64,000 bases of DNA from Enterobacter ludwigii (GTDB lineage: Bacteria; Pseudomonadota; Gammaproteobacteria; Enterobacterales; Enterobacteriaceae). The stretch is taken from assembly GCF_001750725.1 (NCBI RefSeq), contig NZ_CP017279.1, positions 124,001 through 188,000 of the forward strand, in the 5' to 3' direction. Both the position numbers and the translations under genes were made by a program. The notes beneath the pieces were generated by a model, which did not search any database, was not told where the DNA came from, and saw only the letters and a program-made list of their open reading frames with translations. This document shows positions 41,010 to 55,341 of this stretch, in pieces (position 1 is the first letter of the stretch; every line of letters begins with the position of its first letter).

Positions 41010-41603
41010 CTACGCTTCGTAAAAATTATAAATCCCCGCCGCCATCACTAACGACGACGCCACCTCGTAGGCTTTCTCACGCCCGACCAGCAGGTCGATA
41101 ATCTTCAGTCCAAAATCGATCGCGGTACCCGGCCCCTGGCTGGTGAGCAGATTGACGCGCGGATCCCAGACCACACGTTTATCCACCCATTGCTCTTCAG
41201 GAATGGTCTCTTTCAGTCCCGGGAAACCGGTCATATTACCGATTGGGAAAATGTTATGCGGCACCAGAACCGTGCCGGCTGCGGCACAAATTGCCGCAAC
41301 GATGCGCCCCGACAGATGGAATTGCCTGACGGTTTCGACCAGGAGCGGGCTGTCGCGAAAATACTCCGCGCCCTTCAGGCCGCCCGGCAGTACGATGATG
41401 TCGTAATCCCCGTCGGCCACCTGCACAAGCGGTGCATCGGCGAGGATTTTTACGCCCCGTGAACAGGTGATGGTCAGATTACCGTCGCTGGCGACGCTGG
41501 CGGTGGTCACGTTAATGCCGCCGCGCACCATCAAATCAATGGTGGTGACGGCTTCTGTCTCTTCGCTACCAGGGGCGAGGCAGATCAGTGCTGACGCGCT
41601 CAT
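41010..41603 (-). CDS. yajL: Protein/nucleotide deglycase-type chaperone YajL (DJ-1 family)
   Basis: DJ-1/PfpI-superfamily protein of 197 aa that protects against oxidative and carbonyl stress in E. coli, described as a chaperone and glyoxal-type deglycase (the latter debated). Nucleophile Cys106 in VAAICAAAG and the Glu in the SEETEAVT region form the active site. Start ATG 41603 ([19 protein letters not shown]) lies inside the 3' end of panE: the genes overlap by 38 bases, so coupling is likely. The open frame runs 57 codons further up within panE and is ignored. Confidence 0.96.
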   Translation of the reverse strand: MSASALICLAPGSEETEAVTTIDLMVRGGINVTTASVASDGNLTITCSRGVKILADAPLVQVADGDYDIIVLPGGLKGAEYFRDSPLLVETVRQFHLSGRIVAAICAAAGTVLVPHNIFPIGNMTGFPGLKETIPEEQWVDKRVVWDPRVNLLTSQGPGTAIDFGLKIIDLLVGREKAYEVASSLVMAAGIYNFYEA

Positions 41604-42477
41604 ATTCACTCTCCTTACGTTTAACCAGGTCATACAGACGGGCATTTTCCGGCACGGCAATGCCGTGGGCGCGGGCGCGTTTAAGCAAATAGCCCGTGAT
41701 GTAATCAATCTCTGTGTGGCGTAATGCCCGAATGTCCTGCAACATCGAGGAGATGTTTTCTGCAGTACTTTCAATTACCTGCTCAACATAATAGCGTAAA
41801 TCCTCCGCCGAGGTATGCAGGCCTTCACGTTCGATAACCGAGGCGACCTCCGCGCACAGGGTGGCAATTTCCTGCGGATGATTTTTCAGTTCCCCGTTCG
41901 GGCAGTTCCACAGCGCCGTCAGCGGATTGATCACGCAGTTAACCGCCAGCTTGCGCCACAGCTGCGGGCGGATAGTGTCATGCCAGGCCACGTCCGGCAG
42001 CACCTTCTGCAGAACATCCGCCAGATAGCTGTAGTCACCATCCTGCGTACGGGCGGGGCCCATGTGCGTTACGCCGCTGGCGACATGCACGATAATGTTG
42101 CCATCGCGGCGTGCAGCGTGCGTGGTGGTCGCCATCAACAAGGGATGCGGGATGCTTTTCAGCTCATCAATGGTTCCCATGCCGTTATGCAGCAGCAGGA
42201 TAGGGGAGTCTGGGGGAAGTTGCGCGGCCAGCGTCTTTACCGCATCTGATACCTGCCATGCTTTGAGCGTGACCAGCAGCAGATCGCTTTGCGCCAGAAA
42301 ATCCGGATCGTTCGCGGTGAGTGATTCGTTGAATATACTTCCGTCTTCGTCAATCAGGTTCACACTGCAATAGGGCTGGGGCACGCGCAGCCAGCCCTGT
42401 ACCTCATGTCCGTGCTTGCAAAGCGCGGTCAGCCATAGCTGTCCAAGGGCTCCGCATCCGAGCACTGTAATTTTCAT
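41566..42477 (-). CDS. panE: 2-dehydropantoate 2-reductase (ketopantoate reductase)
   Basis: NADPH-dependent reduction of ketopantoate to pantoate, needed for coenzyme A. The protein is 303 aa. N-terminal Rossmann motif [11 protein letters not shown]; catalytic Lys in [24 protein letters not shown] and Glu in the [21 protein letters not shown] segment of the helical C-terminal domain. First gene of the panE-yajL pair. Confidence 0.97.
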   Translation of the reverse strand: MKITVLGCGALGQLWLTALCKHGHEVQGWLRVPQPYCSVNLIDEDGSIFNESLTANDPDFLAQSDLLLVTLKAWQVSDAVKTLAAQLPPDSPILLLHNGMGTIDELKSIPHPLLMATTTHAARRDGNIIVHVASGVTHMGPARTQDGDYSYLADVLQKVLPDVAWHDTIRPQLWRKLAVNCVINPLTALWNCPNGELKNHPQEIATLCAEVASVIEREGLHTSAEDLRYYVEQVIESTAENISSMLQDIRALRHTEIDYITGYLLKRARAHGIAVPENARLYDLVKRKESEYERVSTDLPRPW

Positions 42478-42680
42478 TGTTCCTCCTCACCTGCAACTGC
42501 GCCAGGTGTTACGGCCTAAGTATAGCGCCGTCAGCTAAGCTTCTGTTGAGTAAACCCTGTGACATCTGTGCGGTGTTTCCTCACGTGAGCGGCCAGGGAT
42601 AGCTGCAACTCGAATTATTTGGGGTATCTGCCTTGTAGCGGGTATTATGCAACGCAACAAAAATGAAGGGAGAAGAAAAG

Positions 42681-43172
42681 ATGCCATCTTTCGATATTGT
42701 TTCCGAAGTTGATATCCAGGAAGTCCGCAACGGCGTTGAAAACGCAAGCCGTGAAGTTGAGTCACGTTTCGACTTTCGTGGCGTTGAGGCAACTTTCGAG
42801 CTGAACGATGCGAATAAGACCATTAAGGTCCTGAGCGAATCTGATTTCCAGGTTAACCAGCTGCTGGATATTCTGCGCGCCAAGCTGCTTAAACGCGGTA
42901 TTGAAGGCACCTCACTGGATGTACCAGACGAGTTTGTGCATAGCGGTAAAAACTGGTTTGTCGAAGCCAAACTGAAGCAGGGTATTGAGAGCACGGTTCA
43001 GAAGAAGATCGTTAAGCTCATCAAGGACAGCAAGCTGAAGGTTCAGGCGCAAATCCAGGGTGAAGAAATTCGTGTGACCGGTAAATCCCGCGATGACCTG
43101 CAGGCCGTTATGGCGCTGGTACGTGGCGGCGATCTGGGGCAGCCGTTCCAGTTCAAGAACTTCCGCGATTAA
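42681..43172 (+). CDS. yajQ: YajQ nucleotide-binding protein
   Basis: Protein of 163 aa with two ferredoxin-like RNP-type domains. E. coli YajQ binds GTP and ATP/tRNA, and the Xanthomonas homolog is a cyclic-di-GMP effector; the role in this organism is not known. Starts [11 protein letters not shown] and ends [15 protein letters not shown] 42681 has GAAGAAAAG upstream; the earlier in-frame ATG at 42663 is rejected by family length. The upstream 203 bases contain the end of a dispersed repeat. Confidence 0.95.
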   Translation: MPSFDIVSEVDIQEVRNGVENASREVESRFDFRGVEATFELNDANKTIKVLSESDFQVNQLLDILRAKLLKRGIEGTSLDVPDEFVHSGKNWFVEAKLKQGIESTVQKKIVKLIKDSKLKVQAQIQGEEIRVTGKSRDDLQAVMALVRGGDLGQPFQFKNFRD

Positions 43173-43176
43173 GACA

Positions 43177-43205
43177 AAAATGCCCGGTTTTACCGGGCAT
43201 TTTTT
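43177..43205. terminator. Bidirectional terminator between yajQ and yajR
   Basis: AAAATGCCCGGT, TTT loop, ACCGGGCATTTTTT; convergent genes, T-runs on both strands. Confidence 0.92.
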
Positions 43206-44566
43206 CAGGCTTTGAGAGCCTGCTCGATTTCGAAGCGGTTAGTCACTTTACTGTCTATTTTGACGTAAGCGCTGCGCTCTTGTGGGGCAATAAGCACTTC
43301 ACTTACCCCCTCTGTTGCCTCAAGACGTTGTTTTAGCGCGTCGGTAATCTCTACATCCTCAGGAATTTCGACCCGCAGACTGCTGACGTAGCGCGGCTCT
43401 TTCATGCTGCTGGCGACCAGCAGCCAGACCATCGCCAGCAGTGCGCCTGCGAGGAACACGGTTTGCGAATCAAACAGGCCGTCCACCCAGCCGCCGAGCG
43501 AGCCCCCGATAGCCACGCCGATAAACTGGCTGGTGGAGTAGATCCCCATTGCTGTGCCTTTATAGCCGGCCGGGGACTCCTTGCTAATTAGCGATGGCAG
43601 CAGGGCTTCCATCAGGTTAAAGGCCAGGAAGAAGAGCTGCACGCCGGCCACCAGTTCCCAGAAGTGCGGGCCGGATCCCCAGAGCACAATCTCGGCAATC
43701 AGCAGCACCGCCACGCAGCCAATGAAGACGCGCTTCATCTTGCGTTTCACTTCGGCGTAGATGATGAACGGCACGACCGAGACGAACGAAATCAGCATGG
43801 TCACCAGATAGATTTTCCAGTGCTCCGCGGCAGGGAAGCCCGCGGCGGCAAGCTGACCGGGTAGGGCGACAAAGGTCGACATCAGCAGGATGTGCAGACA
43901 CATAATGCCGAAGTTAAGTTTAAGCAGGCGCGGTTCCATCAGCACTTTGCTGAAGCAGCCTTTCACCATCCCGGATTCACGGTTAAGGACGTGGTTTTTG
44001 CTGTCCGGCACCACCCAAAGGGTCAGCGCAATACCGACGGTCGCCAGCACGGCAATCATCCAGAACAGGGCATGCAGACCGAGTTTATGGGTGATGATAG
44101 GCCCGAGCACCATCGCAATCGCGAAAGTGACGCCAAAGCTCACGCCGATAAACGCCATCGCTTTGGTGCGATTCTGCTCACGGGTTAAGTCTGACAGCAG
44201 CGCCATCACGGCGGCGGCAATCGCACCAGAGCCCTGCAGGGCGCGACCAAGAATAATTCCCCAGATGGAGTGGGAGAGGGCGGCTATCACGCTGCCGAGC
44301 ACAAAAATAAGCAGGCCGCCGACAATCAGCGGTTTGCGGCCAACCCGATCCGAGAGCAGGCCAAACGGGATCTGAAATACCGCCTGAGCCAGACCGTAGA
44401 TGCCAATCGCCAGGCCAATCAGCGCTTCGCTGGCACCCTGTAGCGCCATGCCGTACGTGGTCAGAACAGGCAGGACCATAAACATGCCAAGCATCCGTAG
44501 CGAGAAAACAGTCCCTAAACCCCAGGTCGCGCGCAATTCGCCTGGCGTCATTTTATAATCGTTCAT
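43205..44566 (-). CDS. yajR: YajR major facilitator transporter
   Basis: Inner-membrane MFS transporter, drug:proton-antiporter type, natural substrate unknown; 453 aa. Twelve membrane helices; motif A (GLLSDRVGRKP) lies between helices 2 and 3. The C-terminal 65 residues form the soluble YAM domain (ferredoxin-like, EGVSEVLIAPQERSAYVKIDSKV). Two codons upstream of ATG 44566 (MNDYKMTPGE) are open from GTG; the ATG is the E. coli start with GAGGTGG upstream. Convergent with yajQ. Confidence 0.95.
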   Translation of the reverse strand: MNDYKMTPGELRATWGLGTVFSLRMLGMFMVLPVLTTYGMALQGASEALIGLAIGIYGLAQAVFQIPFGLLSDRVGRKPLIVGGLLIFVLGSVIAALSHSIWGIILGRALQGSGAIAAAVMALLSDLTREQNRTKAMAFIGVSFGVTFAIAMVLGPIITHKLGLHALFWMIAVLATVGIALTLWVVPDSKNHVLNRESGMVKGCFSKVLMEPRLLKLNFGIMCLHILLMSTFVALPGQLAAAGFPAAEHWKIYLVTMLISFVSVVPFIIYAEVKRKMKRVFIGCVAVLLIAEIVLWGSGPHFWELVAGVQLFFLAFNLMEALLPSLISKESPAGYKGTAMGIYSTSQFIGVAIGGSLGGWVDGLFDSQTVFLAGALLAMVWLLVASSMKEPRYVSSLRVEIPEDVEITDALKQRLEATEGVSEVLIAPQERSAYVKIDSKVTNRFEIEQALKA

Positions 44567-44675
44567 TACCACCTCAATTCAAAAGCAGGCCATAGTGTAG
44601 TGCGGGGAAGGGGCGGGGTAAATAAAGGGTTATTTAACAAATATTACATGCGTTATTAATGGATTCGATGAATAA

Positions 44676-44699
44676 AAAAGGGTGCCGAAGCACCCTTTT
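44676..44699 (-). terminator. cyo operon terminator
   Basis: AAAAGGGTGC (44676-44685), loop CGAA, GCACCCTTTT (44690-44699), just after the cyoE stop. Confidence 0.9.
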
Positions 44700-44715
44700 A
44701 TTCACCTGGTGTGAC

Positions 44716-45603
44716 TTACCAGACGTAAGTCAGCAGGTTGTGTGAATCAGGCACCATGAAATCCACGGACATCATCACCGACAGCGAAGTGATAGCGACA
44801 ATGGAGAACACGAACAGCTTACGTGCCCAGACCTTGTCATCTTCCACTTTGTAGCCGCGCAGGGCCATGCCGAGCCACCAGACGCTCACCGCAGCCGCTA
44901 CCGCCAGGTATTTGTACCCGGCGTAACCGCCCAGAGAGAGCATCAGCGTTGCCACGGCAAAGGCGATGATGTACAGCGTGATGTGGTTTTTAGCCACGGA
45001 AATGCCCTTCACGACCGGCAGAACCGGAATGTTCGCTGCCTGATAATCCTTAAAGCGGAAAATCGCGATGGCATAGGAGTGCGGCATCTGCCACAGGCTA
45101 AAGATAGCCAGCAGGATCAGCGCACCGCTGTCGAACTCGTTCGTGACGGCGCAGTAGCCAATCACCGGCGGCGCAGCGCCGGAGAGAGAACCAATCAGCG
45201 TTCCGTAGACGGAGTGGCGTTTCATATACAGACTGTAAACGCCCACATAGACGACGAACCCCATCACCCCCAGCCAACAGGCCAGAGGATTAGCGCCAAA
45301 CCACAGCAGCATAAAGCCAGCAATACCCAGCAAGGTGGCGTACACCAGCGAGACGGAAGGGGCGATCAGGCCTTTAACCAGCACCCGATTTTTAGTCCTT
45401 TCCATCTTCTTGTCGATATCCATGTCGATGTAGTTGTTAAATACACAACCGGATGCAACAACCAGCGACACACCGACCAGCGTAGCGATAAAGAGGGTGT
45501 AATCGATGCTGCCTTTAGAGGCCAGCAGGAACCCCCCAATTACGGAGATCAGGTTGCCAAAGATGATGCCTGGTTTCGTGACTTGCAGGTATTGCTTAAA
45601 CAT
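44716..45603 (-). CDS. cyoE: Protoheme IX farnesyltransferase (heme O synthase)
   Basis: UbiA-family membrane prenyltransferase (295 aa) making heme O for cytochrome bo3 from protoheme and farnesyl diphosphate, the product of IspA. The substrate Asp-rich motif [18 protein letters not shown] lies after helix 2 and YTLWLKR-like [12 protein letters not shown] in the second half; about nine membrane helices. Last gene of cyoABCDE, 11 bases after cyoD. Confidence 0.97.
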   Translation of the reverse strand: MFKQYLQVTKPGIIFGNLISVIGGFLLASKGSIDYTLFIATLVGVSLVVASGCVFNNYIDMDIDKKMERTKNRVLVKGLIAPSVSLVYATLLGIAGFMLLWFGANPLACWLGVMGFVVYVGVYSLYMKRHSVYGTLIGSLSGAAPPVIGYCAVTNEFDSGALILLAIFSLWQMPHSYAIAIFRFKDYQAANIPVLPVVKGISVAKNHITLYIIAFAVATLMLSLGGYAGYKYLAVAAAVSVWWLGMALRGYKVEDDKVWARKLFVFSIVAITSLSVMMSVDFMVPDSHNLLTYVW

Positions 45604-45614
45604 ACTCGCCGCTC

Positions 45615-45940
45615 TTAGTGAACCATCATGTTGTAGTTAAGGTTCCACATAATCCAGATGGAACCGACTACCAGGATAGCGATGATAATCACGGTAAAGA
45701 TGAAAGCCGTCATGTTCCAGCCTTCATCGGACTTGGTGTTCATGTGCAGGAAGCAAACCAGATGCACCAGAATCTGAATCACCGCGGTTACCAGGATTGC
45801 ACCCAGAATAACCGGCTTAGACGCAGAACCGCTCATCACCATCCAGAACGGGATCACCGTCAGAATGATCGACAGGATGAAACCTGTCATATAGGTTTTT
45901 ACGCTACCGTGGGAAGCGCCATGATCGTTTGAATGACTCA

Positions 45941-45941
<1 letters not shown>
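45615..45941 (-). CDS. cyoD: Cytochrome bo3 ubiquinol oxidase subunit IV
   Basis: Small three-helix subunit (108 aa) that stabilises the bo3 oxidase. Begins [21 protein letters not shown]. The ATG shares one base with the cyoC stop (TAATG), indicating translational coupling. The longer open frame upstream lies inside cyoC. Confidence 0.96.
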
Positions 45942-49500
<3,559 letters not shown>

Positions 49501-49979
49501 TTAACGACCTCAATTCCACGGGAGTCTGGTGGCGTTTAAAGTGTGGGGGCATTTTACGGGAAGGTTACATTACTGTAAACATCATTAGACCTGTGTCAGG
49601 AAGGTGTTACCGGGTTCTGCCGCACATGTCACAAGTGTTGCAAATTATGTCGCTTTTTAAGACGTAAGCCGCATGGCATGGGCTTTATAACGAAAGGACC
49701 CCCAAGCATACCCTAAAAGGGGCAATTGGTATAACCATTGTGAAAAATAAACAAAAAATTAACAATTAATTATCAATAAAAAGACAACTAAAAAACGAAA
49801 AATCAAACTCTCTGATGCTGAATCGTTTAATGAAAAATAGCGTTCTGCAATTGACTCCAATAATTTCCGAATCCTATCCCGCACAAAACAACAAATATTT
49901 TTTTTAGCGGCTGGCGGCTATTTCACCGTTATAATTTCGGTTCGTGATTACAACGGGAAATAACCTTTCGGATTTTACT
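49501..49979. other. cyo promoter region; AT-rich, no gene
   Basis: A 479-base gap between the starts of cyoA (minus) and the end of ampG (minus). The part from 49735 to 49900 is very AT-rich. Read on the minus strand, TGTTAATTTTT followed by TGTTTAT (49747-49764) is a direct repeat on an 11-base period that fits an ArcA box, and in E. coli cyo is repressed by ArcA and Fnr. No clear terminator for ampG and no plausible ORF are seen. Confidence 0.5.
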
Positions 49980-51455
49980 TCAGGTTAACTGCGTTTTACG
50001 CAGCGCCATGAAATCGAGCAGCCCGCCAGTCAGGATCCCGGCAACCGCCAGCAGCGCGCCGGCATCCAGCAGAAGCGCTTCGAGAGGCAGTACCAGAGAG
50101 GTGGTGGCATTAATAATGAGCACCACGAGCCACAGCACCAGGGCAAAGCAACCCGCCATTAACAGTCGTAACGCAAAACGGTAAGCGCGATGATATTCCG
50201 TGCGTGGCATAAAGTGTTCTGTTCGCTGGGTATATTCCAGCGTCTGGCGACAGACCAGTAGCAATAAGAGTCCAGGCACTGCCGCTACCACTGAGAAGAG
50301 GTAGAACGTTGGCCAGCCATGGGCTTCAACAAACCAGCCGGCAATCGGCCCGACATACACGCGACCAACGGCGGAAAGCGCCGAGAGCAGAGCGAACTGC
50401 GTCGCGGAAAACGATTTGTTGCACAGGGTCATCAGCAGGGCAACAAACGCCGCTGTCCCCATACCGCCGCACAGGTTTTCAAAAAACACCGCGGCGCCCA
50501 TACTGATCATATGCTTATCCGTCACCGACAGCAGCCAGTAACCGGCGTTCGATGCCCCCTGCAGGATGCCGAAGATCAGCAGTGCGCGAAAGAGCGTCAG
50601 ACGCTGCATTAATACGCCGCCGTACAGGGCCCCGACAATAGTTGCAAACAACCCGAGCGTTTTGTTCACCACGCCGACTTCGCCGGCATCAAACCCGACC
50701 CCGCGAATTAAGAAGGTGGTGGTCAGGCTCATCGCGAAGGCATCGCCGAGCTTATAAAGGACGATTAACAGCAGGATAAGCCAGGCGTTGTTGCGGCCAA
50801 AGAAGTCGCGAAGAGGTTCGGCAACGGCCTGCTCCAGAGAACGTGGAACCGGGATCACATCGCTCGGTTCGGGGGCGAGCAGGGTGGCAATAATACAGGG
50901 GATCAACAGGGCGGCCATCAGCCAGTACATGCCCTGCCAGCCGAGATAACGGTCGGCCACCCACAGCGCCAGACCACCGGATACCAGCATCCCCAGACGA
51001 TAGCCCAGCACGCTAATGGCTGCGCCGGCTCCCCGCTCTTCTGCAGGCAACACGTCCGTCTTCCAGGCATCAAAAACGATATCCTGCGAGGCAGAACAGA
51101 AGGCGATTACCACCGCAAGGGCGGCCATCCAGCGAAGCTGCGTCGTGGGTTCAAGAAAGCCCATCGCCGCGATTGCGATCAGCAACAGGACCTGGGTCAT
51201 CACTAACCAGCCGCGACGACGGCCCAGGAACGGCGGGGTATAACGGTCCATCACCGGCGACCACAGGAACTTAAAGACGTAAGCCTGGCCGACGAGGGAG
51301 AAGAAACCAATGGTTTTGAGATCGATATTCTCGACGGTCATCCAGGCCTGCAGCGTGCCGGAGGTGAGGGCGAGAGGTAAACCGGAGGCGAAACCAAGGA
51401 TCAGCAGGATGGCTGATTTAGGTTGCTGGAAAATGCGTAAGTAATGACTCGACAT
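49980..51455 (-). CDS. ampG: Muropeptide permease AmpG
   Basis: Inner-membrane MFS permease importing GlcNAc-anhydro-MurNAc and muropeptides for cell-wall recycling; in species with ampC-ampR it is required for beta-lactamase induction. About 14 membrane helices; GFASGLPLALTSGTLQAWM in helix 1 and DAWKTDVLPAEERGAGAA are conserved. Two starts are possible, 51461 (MNMSSHYL, 493 aa) and 51455 (MSSHYL, 491 aa as in E. coli). Neither has a good Shine-Dalgarno. A perfect hairpin ends five bases before the first ATG. Confidence 0.95.
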   Translation of the reverse strand: MSSHYLRIFQQPKSAILLILGFASGLPLALTSGTLQAWMTVENIDLKTIGFFSLVGQAYVFKFLWSPVMDRYTPPFLGRRRGWLVMTQVLLLIAIAAMGFLEPTTQLRWMAALAVVIAFCSASQDIVFDAWKTDVLPAEERGAGAAISVLGYRLGMLVSGGLALWVADRYLGWQGMYWLMAALLIPCIIATLLAPEPSDVIPVPRSLEQAVAEPLRDFFGRNNAWLILLLIVLYKLGDAFAMSLTTTFLIRGVGFDAGEVGVVNKTLGLFATIVGALYGGVLMQRLTLFRALLIFGILQGASNAGYWLLSVTDKHMISMGAAVFFENLCGGMGTAAFVALLMTLCNKSFSATQFALLSALSAVGRVYVGPIAGWFVEAHGWPTFYLFSVVAAVPGLLLLLVCRQTLEYTQRTEHFMPRTEYHRAYRFALRLLMAGCFALVLWLVVLIINATTSLVLPLEALLLDAGALLAVAGILTGGLLDFMALRKTQLT

Positions 51456-51467
51456 GTTCATATAAAG

Positions 51468-51492
51468 CTGACCCGGTGAAACACCGGGTCAG
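51468..51492 (-). terminator. Perfect 11-bp hairpin immediately upstream of ampG
   Basis: CTGACCCGGTG (51468-51478) and CACCGGGTCAG (51482-51492) with a three-base loop, between the yajG stop and the ampG start. On the minus strand the stem is followed by CTTTAT and then the ATG. It could act as a partial terminator or as a structure restricting ampG translation. Which one is not decidable by eye. Confidence 0.6.
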
Positions 51493-51501
51493 GAAGCGGG
51501 A

Positions 51502-52080
51502 TTAACGCGCGTTTTGCTTGATGAAGTCGTGGATGCTGGTGTCCTGCGCCATATCGGAAATGGTGTCAGTCAGCACGCTGTTAACCGCGTTAGCAATATT
51601 TTTGTTGGACGCCTGGAACGCGCCTTCAACAGAGTAGCTCGCACGGTAGTTTTTGGTCATCTTGTTGCCGTTCTTCGCGGTCGCGATGATGGCGATATCC
51701 GCTTTGGTGGAGATGTTGTAGCGAACGTTACCCTGGGACACGTCAGCGTACAGGTTGTTCACGATGATCTGCAGATCAACCGCACCGCTTGGGCCAATCA
51801 TATAGCCGCGGGAAGTCATCTGTTTCTCGAGCACTTCCTGCAGCAGGAAGCGCAGGTCGCGTGAGGCGGTCAACGTCACCTGCTGGTTGTCGCGGGTCAC
51901 TTTAGCCAGGGCTTGATCCTGACGCTGATCGGCACCGTTAATGCTCACGGTTACGCCCATCAGGCTAGGATCCTGCTGAGGCAGGGTAATCTTAGGGGAG
52001 ACATCAATGGTTGTAGGCGGGGTAGCGCAGCCTGCCAGCATAAAAAGTGCTACCAACGGAAAGAAGAGTTTTTTTAACAT
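51502..52080 (-). CDS. yajG: YajG lipoprotein
   Basis: Putative lipoprotein of 192 aa, function unknown. Signal peptide with lipobox LAGC, lipidated Cys18 followed by Ala. The mature part carries YajG-family motifs (VTVSINGADQRQDQALAKV, NLYADVSQGNVRYN). Upstream of ampG with only a hairpin between, so probably cotranscribed, an old enterobacterial arrangement. Divergent from bolA across 304 bases. Confidence 0.93.
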   Translation of the reverse strand: MLKKLFFPLVALFMLAGCATPPTTIDVSPKITLPQQDPSLMGVTVSINGADQRQDQALAKVTRDNQQVTLTASRDLRFLLQEVLEKQMTSRGYMIGPSGAVDLQIIVNNLYADVSQGNVRYNISTKADIAIIATAKNGNKMTKNYRASYSVEGAFQASNKNIANAVNSVLTDTISDMAQDTSIHDFIKQNAR

Positions 52081-52384
52081 TTTCAGGTTCTCAACGAATC
52101 GTAAGCATTACAGAGAAAAATTGCCGCCATCATAACATCGCTAACGGCCAGGGGAAGTGGTCAACGCATGTAAATTCATCGCCTTGTCCGAAAACTGACC
52201 AGCCCCGCCTTTTTCTCCACGCGCGAAGGTCAAAAGGTATGAGTCTCACAGTGAACTTCATTCGTCTGAATGAGAAAATAAGACGAAAGCTAAATATTTG
52301 TTGTCTTGTTGTAATGGAAACGGTAAAAGCGGCTAATATTTAAAGGGATGGGTGACATCCTGGCGTTGTCGGAGGAGTGATTTC
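52081..52384. other. yajG-bolA divergent promoter region
   Basis: About 304 bases with no gene. GGAGGAG at 52371-52377 is the bolA ribosome binding site. The segment 52250-52340 is AT-rich (CATTCGTCTGAATGAG and following) and would hold the bolA promoters, growth-phase (RpoS) dependent in E. coli. I cannot place -35/-10 elements with confidence. Confidence 0.45.
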
Positions 52385-52702
52385 ATGATGATACGTGAAC
52401 AGATAGAAGATAAATTAAGGGCAGCGTTCAACCCTGTGTTCCTCGAAGTCGTCGACGAAAGCTATCGTCATAACGTGCCGGCAGGTTCTGAAAGCCACTT
52501 TAAAGTGGTTCTGGTCAGCGATCGCTTCACGGGAGAACGTTTCCTGAACCGACATCGCTTGATCTACAGCACCTTGACGGAAGAACTCTCCACAACCGTA
52601 CATGCGCTGGCATTGCACACCTATACCATTAAGGAATGGGAAGGCTTGCAGGATACGGTATTTGCATCGCCGCCGTGTCGCGGCGCAGGCACCATCGCCT
52701 GA
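52385..52702 (+). CDS. bolA: DNA-binding/iron-sulfur partner protein BolA
   Basis: Stress-induced protein of 105 aa that controls cell shape and biofilm genes and forms [2Fe-2S]-bridged complexes with monothiol glutaredoxin. Class II KH-like fold; [22 protein letters not shown] contains the helix-turn and conserved residues, and [15 protein letters not shown] carries the invariant His. ATG 52385 ([11 protein letters not shown]); codons upstream to 52352 are not family. Confidence 0.97.
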   Translation: MMIREQIEDKLRAAFNPVFLEVVDESYRHNVPAGSESHFKVVLVSDRFTGERFLNRHRLIYSTLTEELSTTVHALALHTYTIKEWEGLQDTVFASPPCRGAGTIA

Positions 52703-54331
<1,629 letters not shown>

Positions 54332-54364
54332 TTTCGCCCCCAGGGTTTAAAGTTTGAACAAAAA

Positions 54365-54394
54365 ACCCGTTGCCTTCCGGCGACGGGTTTTTTT
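54365..54394 (+). terminator. tig intrinsic terminator
   Basis: ACCCGTTGCC (54365-54374), loop TTCC, GGCGACGGGT (54379-54388) with one G-U pair, followed by a T-run. Confidence 0.92.
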
Positions 54395-54467
54395 TATCAC
54401 GGCTTTACCCCAGGAAGAGTGCTAAAACGCCCTTTCAGTGTTAGCGTAACAACAAAAGGTTGTTATG

Positions 54468-54496
54468 CTTGAAATAGGGCAGTATGAACCCCATAA
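54468..54496 (+). promoter_or_regulatory. clpP heat-shock (sigma-32) promoter
   Basis: CTTGAAA (54468-54474) and CCCCATAA (54489-54496) with 15 bases between TTGAA and CCCCAT: the sigma-32 pattern. About 100 bases before the clpP ATG. E. coli clpPX is a heat-shock operon. An inverted repeat TAACAAC/GTTGTTA (54447-54465) lies immediately upstream. Confidence 0.75.
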
Positions 54497-54591
54497 GTGT
54501 GTAATCACGATGATTGAGACTGGCTGATAATCCGTCCGTAAGGTTACAATCAGTACAGCAGGTGTTTTCAATTTTGATCCAGGAGACGGAA

Positions 54592-55215
54592 ATGTCATAC
54601 AGTGGCGAACGAGATAACTTTGCACCCCATATGGCTCTGGTGCCAATGGTTATTGAACAGACCTCACGTGGTGAGCGTTCTTTTGATATCTATTCCCGTC
54701 TGCTCAAGGAGCGCGTTATCTTTTTGACCGGCCAGGTGGAAGACCACATGGCTAACCTGATCGTGGCGCAGATGCTGTTTCTGGAAGCGGAAAACCCGGA
54801 AAAAGACATTTACCTGTACATTAACTCCCCGGGCGGCGTGATCACGGCAGGTATGTCCATTTATGACACCATGCAATTCATCAAGCCAGATGTCAGCACT
54901 ATCTGTATGGGTCAGGCTGCATCTATGGGTGCGTTCCTGTTAACCGCAGGGGCTAAAGGTAAGCGTTTCTGCCTGCCAAATTCCCGCGTGATGATTCACC
55001 AGCCGCTGGGGGGTTATCAGGGGCAGGCGACGGATATTGAAATCCACGCCCGCGAAATTCTGAAAGTAAAAGCGCGCATGAATGAACTTATGGCGCAGCA
55101 TACGGGTCAATCTCTTGAGCAGATCGAGCGCGATACCGAGCGCGATCGTTTCCTCTCTGCCTCTGAGGCTGTTGAGTACGGCTTAGTCGACTCCGTTTTG
55201 ACCCATCGTAATTGA
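54592..55215 (+). CDS. clpP: ATP-dependent Clp protease proteolytic subunit
   Basis: Serine protease that forms a 14-mer chamber and works with ClpX or ClpA. The protein is 207 aa; the first 14 residues are expected to be removed by self-processing. Catalytic triad Ser111 ([11 protein letters not shown]), His136 (MIHQPLGG) and Asp185 (DTERDRF). ATG 54592 has AGGAGACGG upstream; 26 earlier open codons are not coding. clpX follows 126 bases later. Confidence 0.98.
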   Translation: MSYSGERDNFAPHMALVPMVIEQTSRGERSFDIYSRLLKERVIFLTGQVEDHMANLIVAQMLFLEAENPEKDIYLYINSPGGVITAGMSIYDTMQFIKPDVSTICMGQAASMGAFLLTAGAKGKRFCLPNSRVMIHQPLGGYQGQATDIEIHAREILKVKARMNELMAQHTGQSLEQIERDTERDRFLSASEAVEYGLVDSVLTHRN

Positions 55216-55341
55216 TGCCCGTGACGCGAGTGTGCCGCTATACTCAGGTAGGGCGGCATGTTGCTAAAAGCAGCTTGCGTCTGAAAATGGCATTTGCGTC
55301 GTCATGTGCGGCACAAAGAACTTAAAAAGAGGTTTGGACTC

